Source: Sphingomonas sp. AR_OL41 (GTDB taxonomy: Bacteria > Pseudomonadota > Alphaproteobacteria > Sphingomonadales > Sphingomonadaceae). Taken from it: DNA of 64,000 bases. Of the stretch, positions 53,113 through 61,974 are shown in pieces. A program made the position numbers and the translations under genes. The notes beneath the pieces were generated by a model. The model did no database searches and had not been told where the DNA came from. It saw nothing but the letters and a program-made list of their open reading frames with translations. Where the stretch lies: the NCBI RefSeq assembly GCF_029911635.1, contig NZ_JARYTI010000018.1, positions 38,218-102,217 on the forward strand. The letters are read 5' to 3'. Numbering within the stretch: the stretch's first letter is position 1; each line of letters starts with the position of its first letter.

Positions 53113-53240
53113 TTAATTATTCACATCAATATACTCCAATTGAGCATATATTTGTATTTGCTTCAAGGACGCGGCAAACAAAAGATATGGTTTTTGTTAT
53201 TCATTATTTTACAATTACTTATACGAAAACCTTACGATGC
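53113..53240 (-). promoter_or_regulatory. AT-rich promoter region with an operator-like palindrome
   Basis: This 128-base gap is markedly AT-rich compared with its GC-rich surroundings. It contains an almost perfect inverted repeat ATATACTC-CAATT-GAGCATAT (53129-53149; one mismatch) about 40 bases before the start of the DUF2272/TIM-barrel gene. It probably carries that gene's promoter and an operator, and its composition suggests foreign origin. Confidence 0.6.
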
Positions 53241-56036
53241 CTAAGCAAGCCCGGCTGAAAGCCTTGAAGATAATGATCGCGCTAGCGCGGTCACCGTTGC
53301 ATTCCTAGCAGGGGATGCGGGCATCGTCGCGTGCGCAATCGCAGTTTGAACTGACCCGGCCCTCTCATTGATCGCCGAGACGAGCTTCGCGCGGTCGTTA
53401 GTGAAGATCGTCGCCGTGTCCCTTGCGCGCGATATCCCGACGTAGAAGGACTTTTGATCGACCAGATTGGTGGCGCGACTGTCGGCATGGATGATGACGT
53501 GATCGGCGGTGCGGCCCTGGGCGGCAAAAGCCGTCTCGACATAGGCGTGGGCAATGTGCTGGTCGCGGCCGGAATCCAGCTTAAGAATCCGGGTCTGGCC
53601 CCGCGAATCGCGGACAGTAGCCGTCCGGGCGCGCTCGTCGATCGCGGTCACCTCACTACGAGCGCCGTTGACGCGGCCCGCCTCGCGGTCGTTGCGGGTG
53701 AACCGGATGCTGTCGCCGACCTTGAGTTCGAGCGGTTGCGGCGTGAACGTCTGCACATGGCCCGCGCCCCATTGCCGCAAGCGCCAATCGACTGCGCGCC
53801 CGTCTTCTGCTTTCAGCGCAATGGCTGACTTTGCGAGGTCGATGCTTTCGACGCGATACGCTTCACCGCGCGCAACGCCCTTGTCGGCATAGTCGCGCGT
53901 AAACCGGACAACATCGCCCTTGTCATGGCTCAGCGGATCGCGCGCCTCGGCGCGGGTCAGCCCCTTGTTGGCAAGACTCTGCAGAGTGACGGCGGGACCA
54001 GTGAGCGCGCCCGCTTGGGTGAGCGCCTGGCGGATATCGGCAGTGAGCACATCGCGCCCCTCGCGCGACGGCTCGACGACCAGGGTGCGGGCGCGGCCGG
54101 CCTTGTCGAGGCCGGCATATTGTTCGGCAATGGCGGCGAAACGATGCGCGCGGTCGGCATGCTCGACGACCCGGCCGCCGCCGCGATCCAGCGCAGCAAG
54201 CGCCCGTTTTGCATCGCCTTCGATCGACGCCAGCACGGCGTCTCTGGTCGCGGCATTGGTCTGGCGGACAATCTCGCCCAGCTTCGCGGTTTCCATGCCC
54301 GCGCCTTGCAGCTGGGCGAAGGCCGCGCCCGCCTCGACCGATCCAAGCTGCTTCACGTCGCCGACAAGGATGACGCGGGCATCATGCCTTTCGGCCAGGT
54401 CGAACAGCCGCGCGGTATCGCGCGCCGACAGAAGCGAAGCTTCGTCCACGATCCAAGCCGCCGTCTGGCCCGGCGGGGCACGCTCGGGCGACAACAGATG
54501 TCGCGCAACCGTATCGCCGCGCGCGCCCAGTGCCGCGCCGAGTACCATTGCCGCCGAGGCAGTAGGGGCGAGTGCCACGACCGACACGCCGCGCGCCTCG
54601 GCCTCACGGGCAAAGGTCGCCAGCACGGTCGTTGTCTTGGCGGTGCCGGCATAGCCCTGCACAGCGGTAATCCTGTTGCGGCTGGTCAGCAGCTGCTCGG
54701 TGGCGGTGCGCTGATCGGCGTTCCACGCGAACCCGGCGCGCTCGGCGTTCGTCGATGCGCTGGCCACGGCCTTGGCCGCGGCAAGTGGCGAAGCGATCGG
54801 CGAGAGGACACCGCGCCCCTCCCCTTCAATCCGCAACAGCCTCGTCTCGGTCTCGACATTCTGTCGCGTTGTGACCCCGGCAAACGCGGCGCCGCGCCGA
54901 TCGACATAGATCCGGTCGATCAAGGCGCCCTGTTTCGTCGCCGCGTCAATCGCGGCCCGGATCCCGTCATAGCTGACCTTGCCAAGGCCAATGCGCCCAG
55001 CCTCTTCCTGCAATGCTGCCGTGGAGAAGACCGATTGCCGTTCGCTCAGCTTGTCGGCGGCACGCGCTACGGCAGCATCCGCCATCGCCGACCGTGCGCG
55101 CATGTCGGCACGGTACGGTGCGCTGGTCGTCATCATCTCGGCGTCCCTGACCATCGCCACCCTTGCCGCCGGGCCGAACCCGGCCCGACTGGCGGTCTCG
55201 CGCCAATCCGCGACGAGCGATGCATGATCGGCAGCAACCTTCGCCTGGCGGGTGTCGAGCGCGGCGATCTGCTTCTCGGCGGCGCTGGCGGCATCGCGCG
55301 ATGTGCCGCGCTCACCCAGCGCCGCTTCGATCTCGGCACTGCGGGTGCTGAACGCGGCGATGACCTCGCCCGACACTCCTTTGATCTCGAACATCGAGTC
55401 CTTGCCCGGTTCGATCTCATAGCCCAGCTCGCGCACCTTCAGCGCCAGTTCCTGGCGGTAGATCGCGCCAATCTGCTTTTGCAGCTGATAAAGGGCGCGT
55501 GGCTCGAGGCTGCGCCAGGCGCCGTCGTCACCCCGCGTCGCATTCATGATGACATTATGCGTGTGAAGCTGCGGGTCCTGGGCACGGCTGGTGCCATGCT
55601 GGAAGCTGGCGACGATCAGGTTACCGGTCGCCTCGCGGTTGACGCTGCCGCCGTCCCGGATGCGGGTCGCGGCCATATGCTGCTCGACATGCGCGAGCGC
55701 CGTCTTGACCGCCTCCCCATGCGCCGCGATCAGGCGCCGGTCGCCTGCTACCTCAGCCATAATCGACACCGACTTGGGCGCGCTCAGGGTCACATCCCAT
55801 CCCGGGCGATGCTCGAGCTGCCCGTCCCTGACAGTACCAAGCTGTTGTCCGCCAATCCTGCCTTCCAGCAATGCGCGGAACCGGTCGCGATCGACCTCGC
55901 CGGACAGGCCCAGCTCCTCGGCACCCTGCCCTTGCCATTCGGAAGGCGAGAGGCCGCCTTCCGCATAATAGTCGTCGGCCTCATAGTAGCTGCTGGCCTG
56001 CGCCGCACTGGTCAGCGCCGAAACAGAGGCGACCAT
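53241..56036 (-). CDS. MobF-type conjugative relaxase-helicase (TraA/TrwC-like)
   Basis: The product (931 aa) has the MobF relaxase domain: Tyr17/18 and Tyr23/24 in ASSYYEADDYYAEGG, LSAPKSVSIMAE, and the three-His metal site H147, H158, H160 in FQHGTS and LHTHNV. It is followed by a RecD-like helicase with Walker A VQGYAGTAKTTT, WIVDEASLL and the late YVGISRARDT motif. It would nick oriT, stay bound to the 5' end and unwind the strand for transfer. Its ATG overlaps the stop of traD (TGATG); the frame continues upstream to 56435 only as a shadow of traD. Confidence 0.95.
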   Translation of the reverse strand: MVASVSALTSAAQASSYYEADDYYAEGGLSPSEWQGQGAEELGLSGEVDRDRFRALLEGRIGGQQLGTVRDGQLEHRPGWDVTLSAPKSVSIMAEVAGDRRLIAAHGEAVKTALAHVEQHMAATRIRDGGSVNREATGNLIVASFQHGTSRAQDPQLHTHNVIMNATRGDDGAWRSLEPRALYQLQKQIGAIYRQELALKVRELGYEIEPGKDSMFEIKGVSGEVIAAFSTRSAEIEAALGERGTSRDAASAAEKQIAALDTRQAKVAADHASLVADWRETASRAGFGPAARVAMVRDAEMMTTSAPYRADMRARSAMADAAVARAADKLSERQSVFSTAALQEEAGRIGLGKVSYDGIRAAIDAATKQGALIDRIYVDRRGAAFAGVTTRQNVETETRLLRIEGEGRGVLSPIASPLAAAKAVASASTNAERAGFAWNADQRTATEQLLTSRNRITAVQGYAGTAKTTTVLATFAREAEARGVSVVALAPTASAAMVLGAALGARGDTVARHLLSPERAPPGQTAAWIVDEASLLSARDTARLFDLAERHDARVILVGDVKQLGSVEAGAAFAQLQGAGMETAKLGEIVRQTNAATRDAVLASIEGDAKRALAALDRGGGRVVEHADRAHRFAAIAEQYAGLDKAGRARTLVVEPSREGRDVLTADIRQALTQAGALTGPAVTLQSLANKGLTRAEARDPLSHDKGDVVRFTRDYADKGVARGEAYRVESIDLAKSAIALKAEDGRAVDWRLRQWGAGHVQTFTPQPLELKVGDSIRFTRNDREAGRVNGARSEVTAIDERARTATVRDSRGQTRILKLDSGRDQHIAHAYVETAFAAQGRTADHVIIHADSRATNLVDQKSFYVGISRARDTATIFTNDRAKLVSAINERAGSVQTAIAHATMPASPARNATVTALARSLSSRLSAGLA

Positions 56037-57913
56037 CAGACCGGGCCCTGACTCACCGGCGGCGGTGGCGAAGTTGGCGGCGTCGCCGACGATGGAGGTG
56101 GCGATGATGACAGCGGCAGCGGGACGGCGCGCGCGGCATCGGCTGCCTGCTCCCACAAGCTTTCCCTGGGGTCGCCCGCGACGAAGCCCGGCTGGCGGGC
56201 GTCGCCGCGTTGCGCGATGTGATCGGCGGTGAGCGTGATCCTCGCCACCGGCAGGCCGTCGGGGAACAGGAGATAGCCTTCGAACTTGGGCAGGCGGAGT
56301 TCGCTCTCCAGCACCGCGGGGCGCATTCGGCGCGTCCTCCCTAGGGTCGTAACCGGCTTCTCGTCCGCCTGCCCCAACGCATCGCTCATGGTGGGTATTT
56401 CGACCTCGCATTCGCCGATCGTCTGGCTCGCCCACTGCCGTGTTTCACTGTCGATGGTCTGGAGAAACAATTTGGTGTTGCAGCAGCCCAGCATGGATTC
56501 AGCGAGCTGCAGCCCATAGCGATGTCGCATCTGTCCAACCGCCTGGAAGGTCAGCACGACCGCCGCGCCGAACTTGCGGCCCTCGGGGAGTAACCGGGCG
56601 AGATTGTCGACCCGCGGCAGGTCGGCCAGTTCGTCCAGCACGAACCAGACGCGCCGGCTGGGTGACGGCGACAGCCCGAGCATCGCGCTCGCCGCGCATT
56701 CCAGCCAACATGCGAGCAGCGGCTTCGAGGCCTCGAAATAGTCCTCCTTGCGCGGCACGAAGATCCACGGTTTTCGCTCCTGGCTCTTGTCCAGGCACTC
56801 GATGAAGTCGCGGAATGCGAAGGGGGCATCCTTGCCGGGGTCCGCGCGCAGGAACTGGATCAGGTTCGCCGCCTTGGCCAGCATGAACAACACGCTCCCC
56901 GTCGCGCGGTCGGCATCCTCGGCGAAGGTGCGGGCAGACGAGCTGTCGCCCAGCCACTCCTTGAGGTCGTCCTTGGTGCGGACCTGCAGCGCGTTCAGCA
57001 GATCGGCCAGCGTGCCATTGCCTTCGCGCCAAAGCGCCCGGATCATGTTGGCGACCAGGATGCGGCTGGTCTCCAGCCAGACGTCGCGATCATGCTCGCC
57101 GGTCTCGGTAATCAGCTGGTTGGCGATGCGGTCAGCGTCGGCCGGGTGGGAGATCTCGGCAAAGGGCGACCAGAAGGCGCAGCGGGCATCGAAGGGATTG
57201 AGGATGATGTCGCCGCGCTCGGGCCGGTAATAATGCGCGACGAACTCGCCGCTGGTATCATAGACCAGCGCCGCTTCGCCGCGCCCCTCGATGCCGTCGA
57301 GCAACTGACGGAGCGCAGTGGTCTTGCCGCTGCCGGTCGTGCCGATCATGGCCATGTGACGGGTTTCGAACCGGCCCGGAATCGGCACCGTGCCGATCGT
57401 CAAAGCACGCCCGTCGCATGCCGCGCTAACGACTTTGGAAAGTTGGCGCTCGGTCGTGACGCGCGTCCCCGCGATCACGCGGTCGCGCAGCAGACGTTCG
57501 CGGCGCCGCGCCATTGCACCGCGGACCAACAGCAGACCGGACAGCGATCCGGCAAAGCCCAGCCAGCCCCCGCGCGCCATCAGCAACAACGTGGCCCCCG
57601 CGGCCCACCGATAATATGGATGGGCGGCGACCGCTTGCGCCGAGACATCATGGTTCGCCCCGGCGTAGCTGATCGTGATCGCGGGATCGGCGCCCGTGCC
57701 GCTCGCGAACCAGGTCTTGATCTTGGCCTGACAGTAGGTGCCGACAGCCTGCAACGTCTGCCGGTCGAGGATCATCGTGGGCGCGGCAAGTCCGCACAGC
57801 GCAACGGACGCCAACAGAAACGCCGCTTGTCGCTTGAAGCGCCGTGCCTGGCCGGACCGAAAATGCCGCCGCAACGCGTCGGCATGTATCCGGCGATCGT
57901 GCGGCTGCGTCAC
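56036..57913 (-). CDS. traD: Type IV coupling protein (TraD/VirD4-like)
   Basis: The 625-aa protein has two N-terminal membrane segments (about 30-48 and 103-130), a Walker A MIGTTGSGKTTA at 189-200, and Walker B VWFVLDELADLPR, the layout of coupling ATPases that link relaxosome and secretion channel. A Pro/Ser-rich tail ends the chain. GTG 57913 is supported by GGAGGG and overlaps the stop of the RHH gene. No other T4SS channel genes are in the window, so the element may use one encoded elsewhere. Confidence 0.93.
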   Translation of the reverse strand: MTQPHDRRIHADALRRHFRSGQARRFKRQAAFLLASVALCGLAAPTMILDRQTLQAVGTYCQAKIKTWFASGTGADPAITISYAGANHDVSAQAVAAHPYYRWAAGATLLLMARGGWLGFAGSLSGLLLVRGAMARRRERLLRDRVIAGTRVTTERQLSKVVSAACDGRALTIGTVPIPGRFETRHMAMIGTTGSGKTTALRQLLDGIEGRGEAALVYDTSGEFVAHYYRPERGDIILNPFDARCAFWSPFAEISHPADADRIANQLITETGEHDRDVWLETSRILVANMIRALWREGNGTLADLLNALQVRTKDDLKEWLGDSSSARTFAEDADRATGSVLFMLAKAANLIQFLRADPGKDAPFAFRDFIECLDKSQERKPWIFVPRKEDYFEASKPLLACWLECAASAMLGLSPSPSRRVWFVLDELADLPRVDNLARLLPEGRKFGAAVVLTFQAVGQMRHRYGLQLAESMLGCCNTKLFLQTIDSETRQWASQTIGECEVEIPTMSDALGQADEKPVTTLGRTRRMRPAVLESELRLPKFEGYLLFPDGLPVARITLTADHIAQRGDARQPGFVAGDPRESLWEQAADAARAVPLPLSSSPPPSSATPPTSPPPPVSQGPV

Positions 57914-58281
57914 GACCGACCCTCCTGCGAGAGCGCGCGCTGTCGATCATAGGCTTCTTTGGTTTCAGCGCTGATATCGGCGTCGGTCTTGCACCCGCCG
58001 AGCGCCGCGCTGCGCGCATAGCAATAGGACGCGCAGGCGGTGAACAGCGCCCGGTCCAGCATCCGCTCGACATCGACCATGCGGGTGCTCACGGAAGCCA
58101 GTTCGGTGACGATCTCGCGATCGGCTGTGCCGCGCTCTGGCGGATGTGCCTGGGCCTGGAGCCCGGCTTTCACAGCTCGCTGGAGCATGGCGTAAACGGT
58201 CACGCCCTGCTGCTCGGCAAGCGCGCGGAGCTGCTTGTCGAGCGCGATGGGCAGGCGGACGGAGTGTTGCACGGGCCTCAT
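57910..58281 (-). CDS. Ribbon-helix-helix relaxosome accessory protein
   Basis: The 123-aa product has an N-terminal RHH (QHSVRLPIALDKQLRALAEQQGVTVYAMLQRAVKAG region) and a C-terminal helical part with a charged end. Such proteins (TrwA-, MobC-like) bind oriT and help the relaxase and coupling protein. ATG 58281 is chosen as the first methionine of the RHH; the frame stays open further upstream without protein character. It is directly upstream of traD (GTGA overlap) and beside the candidate oriT. Confidence 0.8.
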   Translation of the reverse strand: MRPVQHSVRLPIALDKQLRALAEQQGVTVYAMLQRAVKAGLQAQAHPPERGTADREIVTELASVSTRMVDVERMLDRALFTACASYCYARSAALGGCKTDADISAETKEAYDRQRALSQEGRS

Positions 58282-58327
58282 GACGCGATCACCGCAAGGG
58301 TGCGCAGCGCAGCCTCGAAATCTGGCG

Positions 58328-58397
58328 CTTCTCCGCCAGTGCGGGATTGCGCAAATCCCGCGCACGCTGAGCGCACCCGCGAAAAATGGCGGAAAAG
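58328..58397. other. Candidate origin of transfer (oriT) with nested inverted repeats
   Basis: An inner perfect repeat GCGGGATT-GCGCA-AATCCCGC (58341-58361) is enclosed by an outer pair CTTCTCCGCCA (58328-58338) and TGGCGGAAAAG (58387-58397; 10 of 11 paired). It lies just upstream of the RHH-traD-relaxase operon, where oriT regions of MobF systems usually are. The nick site is not identified. Confidence 0.55.
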
Positions 58398-58889
58398 CTG
58401 GATGCACCCGTGCGTGAGGTGTGTATCTGAATTGCTGGCTCGATGCGCAGCATCGCAGCCCCACCGGGCAGCAATCTGTGCGGGATCAAGCATGTTCCGG
58501 GCCTGTCGCGTTGTCGGTCCGCCGATCCTCACTCGCCATGAGGCACCGGGTCGGACGCCACACCAGCGCCGTCGGACAGTCGATTGGATCGATCGTGGTC
58601 GACCCAAGAGCTGCTTGCCCGCTATTTGGCATGCGGCGATGCGCGCTGGAGCGACGGCGTGCGCGCTGCTCGATATCAACGCGCTGAGCGACGTCGGACC
58701 CGTGACCATTATACGCGACGTGACGCAGCGAATGGTCCAGCGCGGTCCGGCAAACCAACCCGGGGAATTGCGGCGCGGAAATGGGATGCCGGTCACGGCG
58801 CGACCGCATGTCGTGGAGCGGTCGAAGGCATAGTCCCGTTCGTTCATGGCAATCCTCCAAGCAAAAACGACTTATGGGCGTCCCGGTCA
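58398..58889. other. Rest of the gap upstream of the transfer operon
   Basis: The 490 bases between the oriT candidate and the lytic transglycosylase gene hold no convincing gene. Two - strand frames of 134 and 189 codons cover it but lack family motifs and overlap each other, as chance frames in GC-rich DNA do. Promoters for the transfer genes are expected here. Confidence 0.4.
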
Positions 58890-59600
58890 TCAGCGAGGCC
58901 GCCCGGAAAGAGGGATGAACAGGCGTGCGCTGCCGCGCGGTGAACCGGCCATTTCCCGCGACGGAGATCCTCGCATCCGCGCCGCGATCGCTGGATCACC
59001 GATCCCGGGCGAGGCGGGTTCGGTGCGTGTCGCGCCGGCGAACAGCGCGGATCGGGTCCAGGCGGATCGGGTCCACGCGATCGGTTCCGATGTCGTGGAT
59101 CTCGCGATCCGGGCGTCGTCGGCGGACATGGCCGGTGCGAGCCTGCGCACATAGACGATTGTTTCGCAGGGCAAGGTGGCGCCGCCTGCGAGGTAAGCCG
59201 CATAGCGCGCGGGCCCGGCATTATAGGCGGCAAGAAAGCCCGGCGACCCGAAGCGATCATAGAGTTCGCGCAGATATCCCGCGCCCGCCACGATGTTGTC
59301 ATGCGGGTCGCGGATGTCGCTCCCCAGCGCATATCTGGCACGCAATCCGCGCCAGGTGGCGGGCATGATCTGCATGAGGCCGGTCGCGCCTTTTGGCGAC
59401 ACAGCGTCCGGATTGCCGGCGCTTTCCGCGCGCATCACCGCATCGATCCAGGCTTCAGGGATGGCGAACCGGCGCGCCGCCTCGGAGACGAAATCGGCGA
59501 TGGCAATACGTGCCGGCGCGGCACCGTCAGCGGACCGGGCAAGCGCGGGCTGCGGCAGCAGCACCATCCCGAAAAGTGCGGCGAGCTGGAGCGGACGCAT
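58890..59600 (-). CDS. Lytic transglycosylase (SLT-type), conjugation-associated
   Basis: The 236-aa product has a signal peptide (MRPLQLAALFGMVLLPQPALA) and an SLT domain: WIDAVMRAESAGNPDAVS with the catalytic Glu, GATGLMQIMPATW, and AYNAGPARY. VirB1-like enzymes of this type open peptidoglycan for the transfer apparatus. It is 2 bases after the TraF-like gene. A variable Pro/Arg-rich tail follows the domain. Confidence 0.9.
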   Translation of the reverse strand: MRPLQLAALFGMVLLPQPALARSADGAAPARIAIADFVSEAARRFAIPEAWIDAVMRAESAGNPDAVSPKGATGLMQIMPATWRGLRARYALGSDIRDPHDNIVAGAGYLRELYDRFGSPGFLAAYNAGPARYAAYLAGGATLPCETIVYVRRLAPAMSADDARIARSTTSEPIAWTRSAWTRSALFAGATRTEPASPGIGDPAIAARMRGSPSREMAGSPRGSARLFIPLSGRPR

Positions 59601-59602
59601 CG

Positions 59603-60103
59603 TTATCGCGTCCAGATCGGCGTCAGGTCGCCGACGATCGCCGATGCCGGCAATAGCCCGAAATAGCGCCCGTCAAAGCTGTCCCGAACGCCGGCATTCA
59701 TGACGAAGATGTGGCGCGCATCCAGCGTCACACAGCCGCGCCAGACGGGCAACGATCGACCGCGCCGATCGCGTGCCAGCGCGCGTCCAACCATCTGGCC
59801 GTCGACCGATACGGTGTCGCCGACGCGACAGACGCGCTGGCCGTCGCGCGCCGCGACATGCTTCAACATTGGTACGCCCAGCGGGAGATAATGGCGTCGC
59901 GCCAGATAATCCGCGAGCGCTGCCGGCGGCACGATCGCGACGAGCGACCCGCTGCGCGATGCTCCCCGGTGCAGCGCGTAGAGGCCTATGGGCACGCTGG
60001 CACTGGCGTTCCAGATCAACCGCGGCGCGGGATGAACGAACGCGGTGATGATCGTCGCCATGGCGGCGAAATAGGCCGACATGAAATAGGCAAAGCGGGT
60101 CAT
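59603..60103 (-). CDS. traF: TraF-like S26 signal peptidase
   Basis: The 166-aa protein has an N-terminal membrane segment and the S26 active-site Ser in NASASVPIGLYAL, and the catalytic Lys in VPMLKHVAA, as in TraF peptidases that mature the conjugative pilin. Further matches are GDTVSVDGQMVG and NAGVRDSFDGRYFG. ATG 60103 follows AAGGATC and overlaps the stop of the DUF2840 gene. The pilin substrate is not in this window. Confidence 0.9.
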   Translation of the reverse strand: MTRFAYFMSAYFAAMATIITAFVHPAPRLIWNASASVPIGLYALHRGASRSGSLVAIVPPAALADYLARRHYLPLGVPMLKHVAARDGQRVCRVGDTVSVDGQMVGRALARDRRGRSLPVWRGCVTLDARHIFVMNAGVRDSFDGRYFGLLPASAIVGDLTPIWTR

Positions 60104-60606
60104 TCGAGGATCCTTCGACGCTGGAGCCACGCGCGGTGGCGCGCGATCGAAAAGCGCCGCGGCGCGCAGCCGGCGGCCATGCGGTTGTGGACGTGACGCC
60201 AGTGATCGGGTGCGGCAGCGCAGGGGTCGACGCCGACCGCTTCGCCGGCATCGATCGCGCGCAGCGCGCGCGCGACGCGGGACCAGCGATGGAGGCGCAG
60301 CAGCCGACGGCCGCCGGGCCGCACGAAGGGCAGCGTCGCGAAGGCTTCGCCGATGCCGACAGCGCAGGCGATAGCGATGCGCGAATCCACCGTGCCAAAG
60401 GCGTTGGAAGCCCAGCTGACGAGCGCGAAAAGCCCGCCGGGGCGCAGCATCACGACACGCCGACGGCGGTCGATGATGCGTTCGCCGCACAGGCGGCCGA
60501 ACCGGCTCCACTGCTCGATCTCGCCTTCGATCCAGGTGAGATCGATCGCGGTGAGCGCGCCGCATGGCGCTGCGGCGACGGCGGCGCGGCGGGCTGCCAC
60601 GCTCAT
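60100..60606 (-). CDS. DUF2840 protein
   Basis: The 168-aa protein matches the DUF2840 family by TWIEGEIEQWSRFGRLCGERIIDRRRR, GLFALVSWASNAFGTV and the Arg-rich C-terminus (FSIARHRAWLQRRRI). Genes of this family are found next to traF in plasmids and integrative elements of rhizobia and sphingomonads; the role is unknown. It overlaps traF by four bases (ATGA). Confidence 0.85.
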   Translation of the reverse strand: MSVAARRAAVAAAPCGALTAIDLTWIEGEIEQWSRFGRLCGERIIDRRRRVVMLRPGGLFALVSWASNAFGTVDSRIAIACAVGIGEAFATLPFVRPGGRRLLRLHRWSRVARALRAIDAGEAVGVDPCAAAPDHWRHVHNRMAAGCAPRRFSIARHRAWLQRRRILE

Positions 60607-60657
60607 CGCCGATCGGCCCGGGCGCGATGGCCGGCCGACCGCCCGACCGGCGTTAGA

Positions 60658-60805
60658 TTGAATCCGTAGGATTCAAGGTTAGCATCGTTACGCAGGCAAA
60701 TTGTGCCTCCACCGCAATCGCTTATCACCCAAACCGGTTTTTGATGGCACGAGCTTCCGGTTTTCGAAAGCACGAGGTTCAGGGTCAATGATGGCACGAG
60801 TGTCA
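60658..60805. other. Candidate replication origin with iteron-like repeats
   Basis: Three direct repeats with the core GCACGAG lie at 60735-60757, 60758-60780 and about 60782-60804, spaced 23-24 bases; the first two match at about 19 of 23 positions and share CGGTTTT at their left ends. A perfect palindrome TTGAATCC-GTA-GGATTCAA (60658-60676) and a weak DnaA-box-like TTATCACCC (60723-60731) lie beside them. The last repeat runs into the stop codon of the repA gene. This is the layout of an iteron-controlled origin. Confidence 0.65.
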
Positions 60806-61690
60806 TCGGCCGCCTCGCGCCGGTGCAAGGCCGACCCGGCGCATCGCCAGATCGAACGGATCGCGCGCCACAGCGACGAAGGCGAGGCGCTCGCGCCCGA
60901 GCTCGCTGCTGAGCGCGAGGCGGTAACCGGGGAGCGCCTGACGCCGGACGATATCGCGCAGCGCATAGGCGAATTGCTTGCGCGGCGAGAGCGTCGCGGA
61001 TTTGAGATAAAGATGCCCGAGATCGAAGCTCCAGCCGCCGCGCTGGCGCCCGCCATGCTTGCGCACGATGCGATAAAGCCAGCGCTCGAGCCCACCGCTC
61101 AGCGCAAAATAGGCGCGATCGATCGTCAGCACGAGCGCCTGGTCCAGCACGCCGGCATAGAACCAGTCGGGCAGGATCAGTTCGATTCCGAGCGGCCGCC
61201 CGTCAGGGTCGAGTCGCTCCTTCCACTCGTTGATCCAGGAGAAACGGTGCCGGCGGCGCTGTGCCGGCTGTCGGATCGTCGTCGCCACCGTTGTCGACTG
61301 AAGCCGGTCGAGCGCGGCCTTGAGGCGGTTATAATCGCGCAGCGAAACACCGCGCTCGATGAAGGTCAGAACCGCATGCGGCGTCGTCGCCATGAGCCGC
61401 GAGGTCGGCTTGCCGAGGTCGCGGGCAGCGACGATCTGGCTCGCGGCCCAGATCAGGACGTCGGCATCCCAGATCGTCGCCATGCCGTGCTCGCGCGTCG
61501 CCTCGACCGAAATCTCGACATCCCCCATGCGAAAATCGATCGGCGTGGTGCGGCGCGTCTTGGCGAGGCTGAAGAACGGCCAGGTCATCAGATCCTGCGC
61601 ATCGCGCGGCGCGATCCGGCCCGGCAGCGTGCGAAACAGGTCGAGTTGTCGATCGGCGGCGGCCGCGACATTTCTTGCCGGCCCGGGCAT
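60803..61690 (-). CDS. repA: Replication initiator protein A (RepA-like)
   Basis: The 295-aa product matches the RPA-type replication initiators of alphaproteobacterial plasmids and integrative elements: RQLDLFRTLPGRIAPRDAQDLMTWPFFSL, WDADVLIWAASQIV, and the winged-helix region LERWLYRIVRKHGG and DLGHLYLKSA. ATG 61690 overlaps the stop of the HTH gene (TGATG). It would bind the iteron-like repeats just after its own end. A parA gene often follows repA in such elements but is missing here. Confidence 0.9.
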   Translation of the reverse strand: MPGPARNVAAAADRQLDLFRTLPGRIAPRDAQDLMTWPFFSLAKTRRTTPIDFRMGDVEISVEATREHGMATIWDADVLIWAASQIVAARDLGKPTSRLMATTPHAVLTFIERGVSLRDYNRLKAALDRLQSTTVATTIRQPAQRRRHRFSWINEWKERLDPDGRPLGIELILPDWFYAGVLDQALVLTIDRAYFALSGGLERWLYRIVRKHGGRQRGGWSFDLGHLYLKSATLSPRKQFAYALRDIVRRQALPGYRLALSSELGRERLAFVAVARDPFDLAMRRVGLAPARGGR

Positions 61691-61974
61691 CACCGACGCA
61701 CCGGCCCGACCTGCGCGCATTGCGTGGCGGCGAGACGACGCGCCGGGTGAACCGTACCGTGCCCGGGGTCCGAGGTCGAACGACGCAGGCCGAGATCGGC
61801 CCATGCCTGCAGGTCGCCGAGCGCGTAGACCACGCGGCCGCCAAGCTTGTGATAGGCCGGTCCGGTGCCGAAGCAGCGGTGCTTTTCGAGCGTGCGCGCG
61901 GACAGGCCGAGCAGCAATGCGGCATCGGGTGTGCGCAGGTAACGCTGCGGCTGGACTGGCGGGGTGAGCGACAT
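61690..61974 (-). CDS. AlpA/MerR-like helix-turn-helix protein
   Basis: The 94-aa protein has a winged helix-turn-helix of the excisionase/AlpA type: YLRTPDAALLLGLSARTLEKHRCFGTGPAYHKLGGRVVY followed by DLQAWAD. Such small proteins regulate excision or replication genes. It lies directly upstream of repA and is coupled to it by a one-base overlap. The C-terminal 35 residues are not conserved in character. Confidence 0.85.
   Translation of the reverse strand: MSLTPPVQPQRYLRTPDAALLLGLSARTLEKHRCFGTGPAYHKLGGRVVYALGDLQAWADLGLRRSTSDPGHGTVHPARRLAATQCAQVGPVRR

Noticed and set aside
53925..56051. A 708-codon + strand frame opposite the relaxase gene
   Set aside because: It mirrors the relaxase coding strand, has no recognisable domain, and long antisense frames are expected in GC-rich DNA with strong codon bias.
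58486..58890. A - strand frame of 134 codons between oriT candidate and transglycosylase gene
   Set aside because: It overlaps another equally good frame, and neither has family motifs; I treat the region as regulatory.
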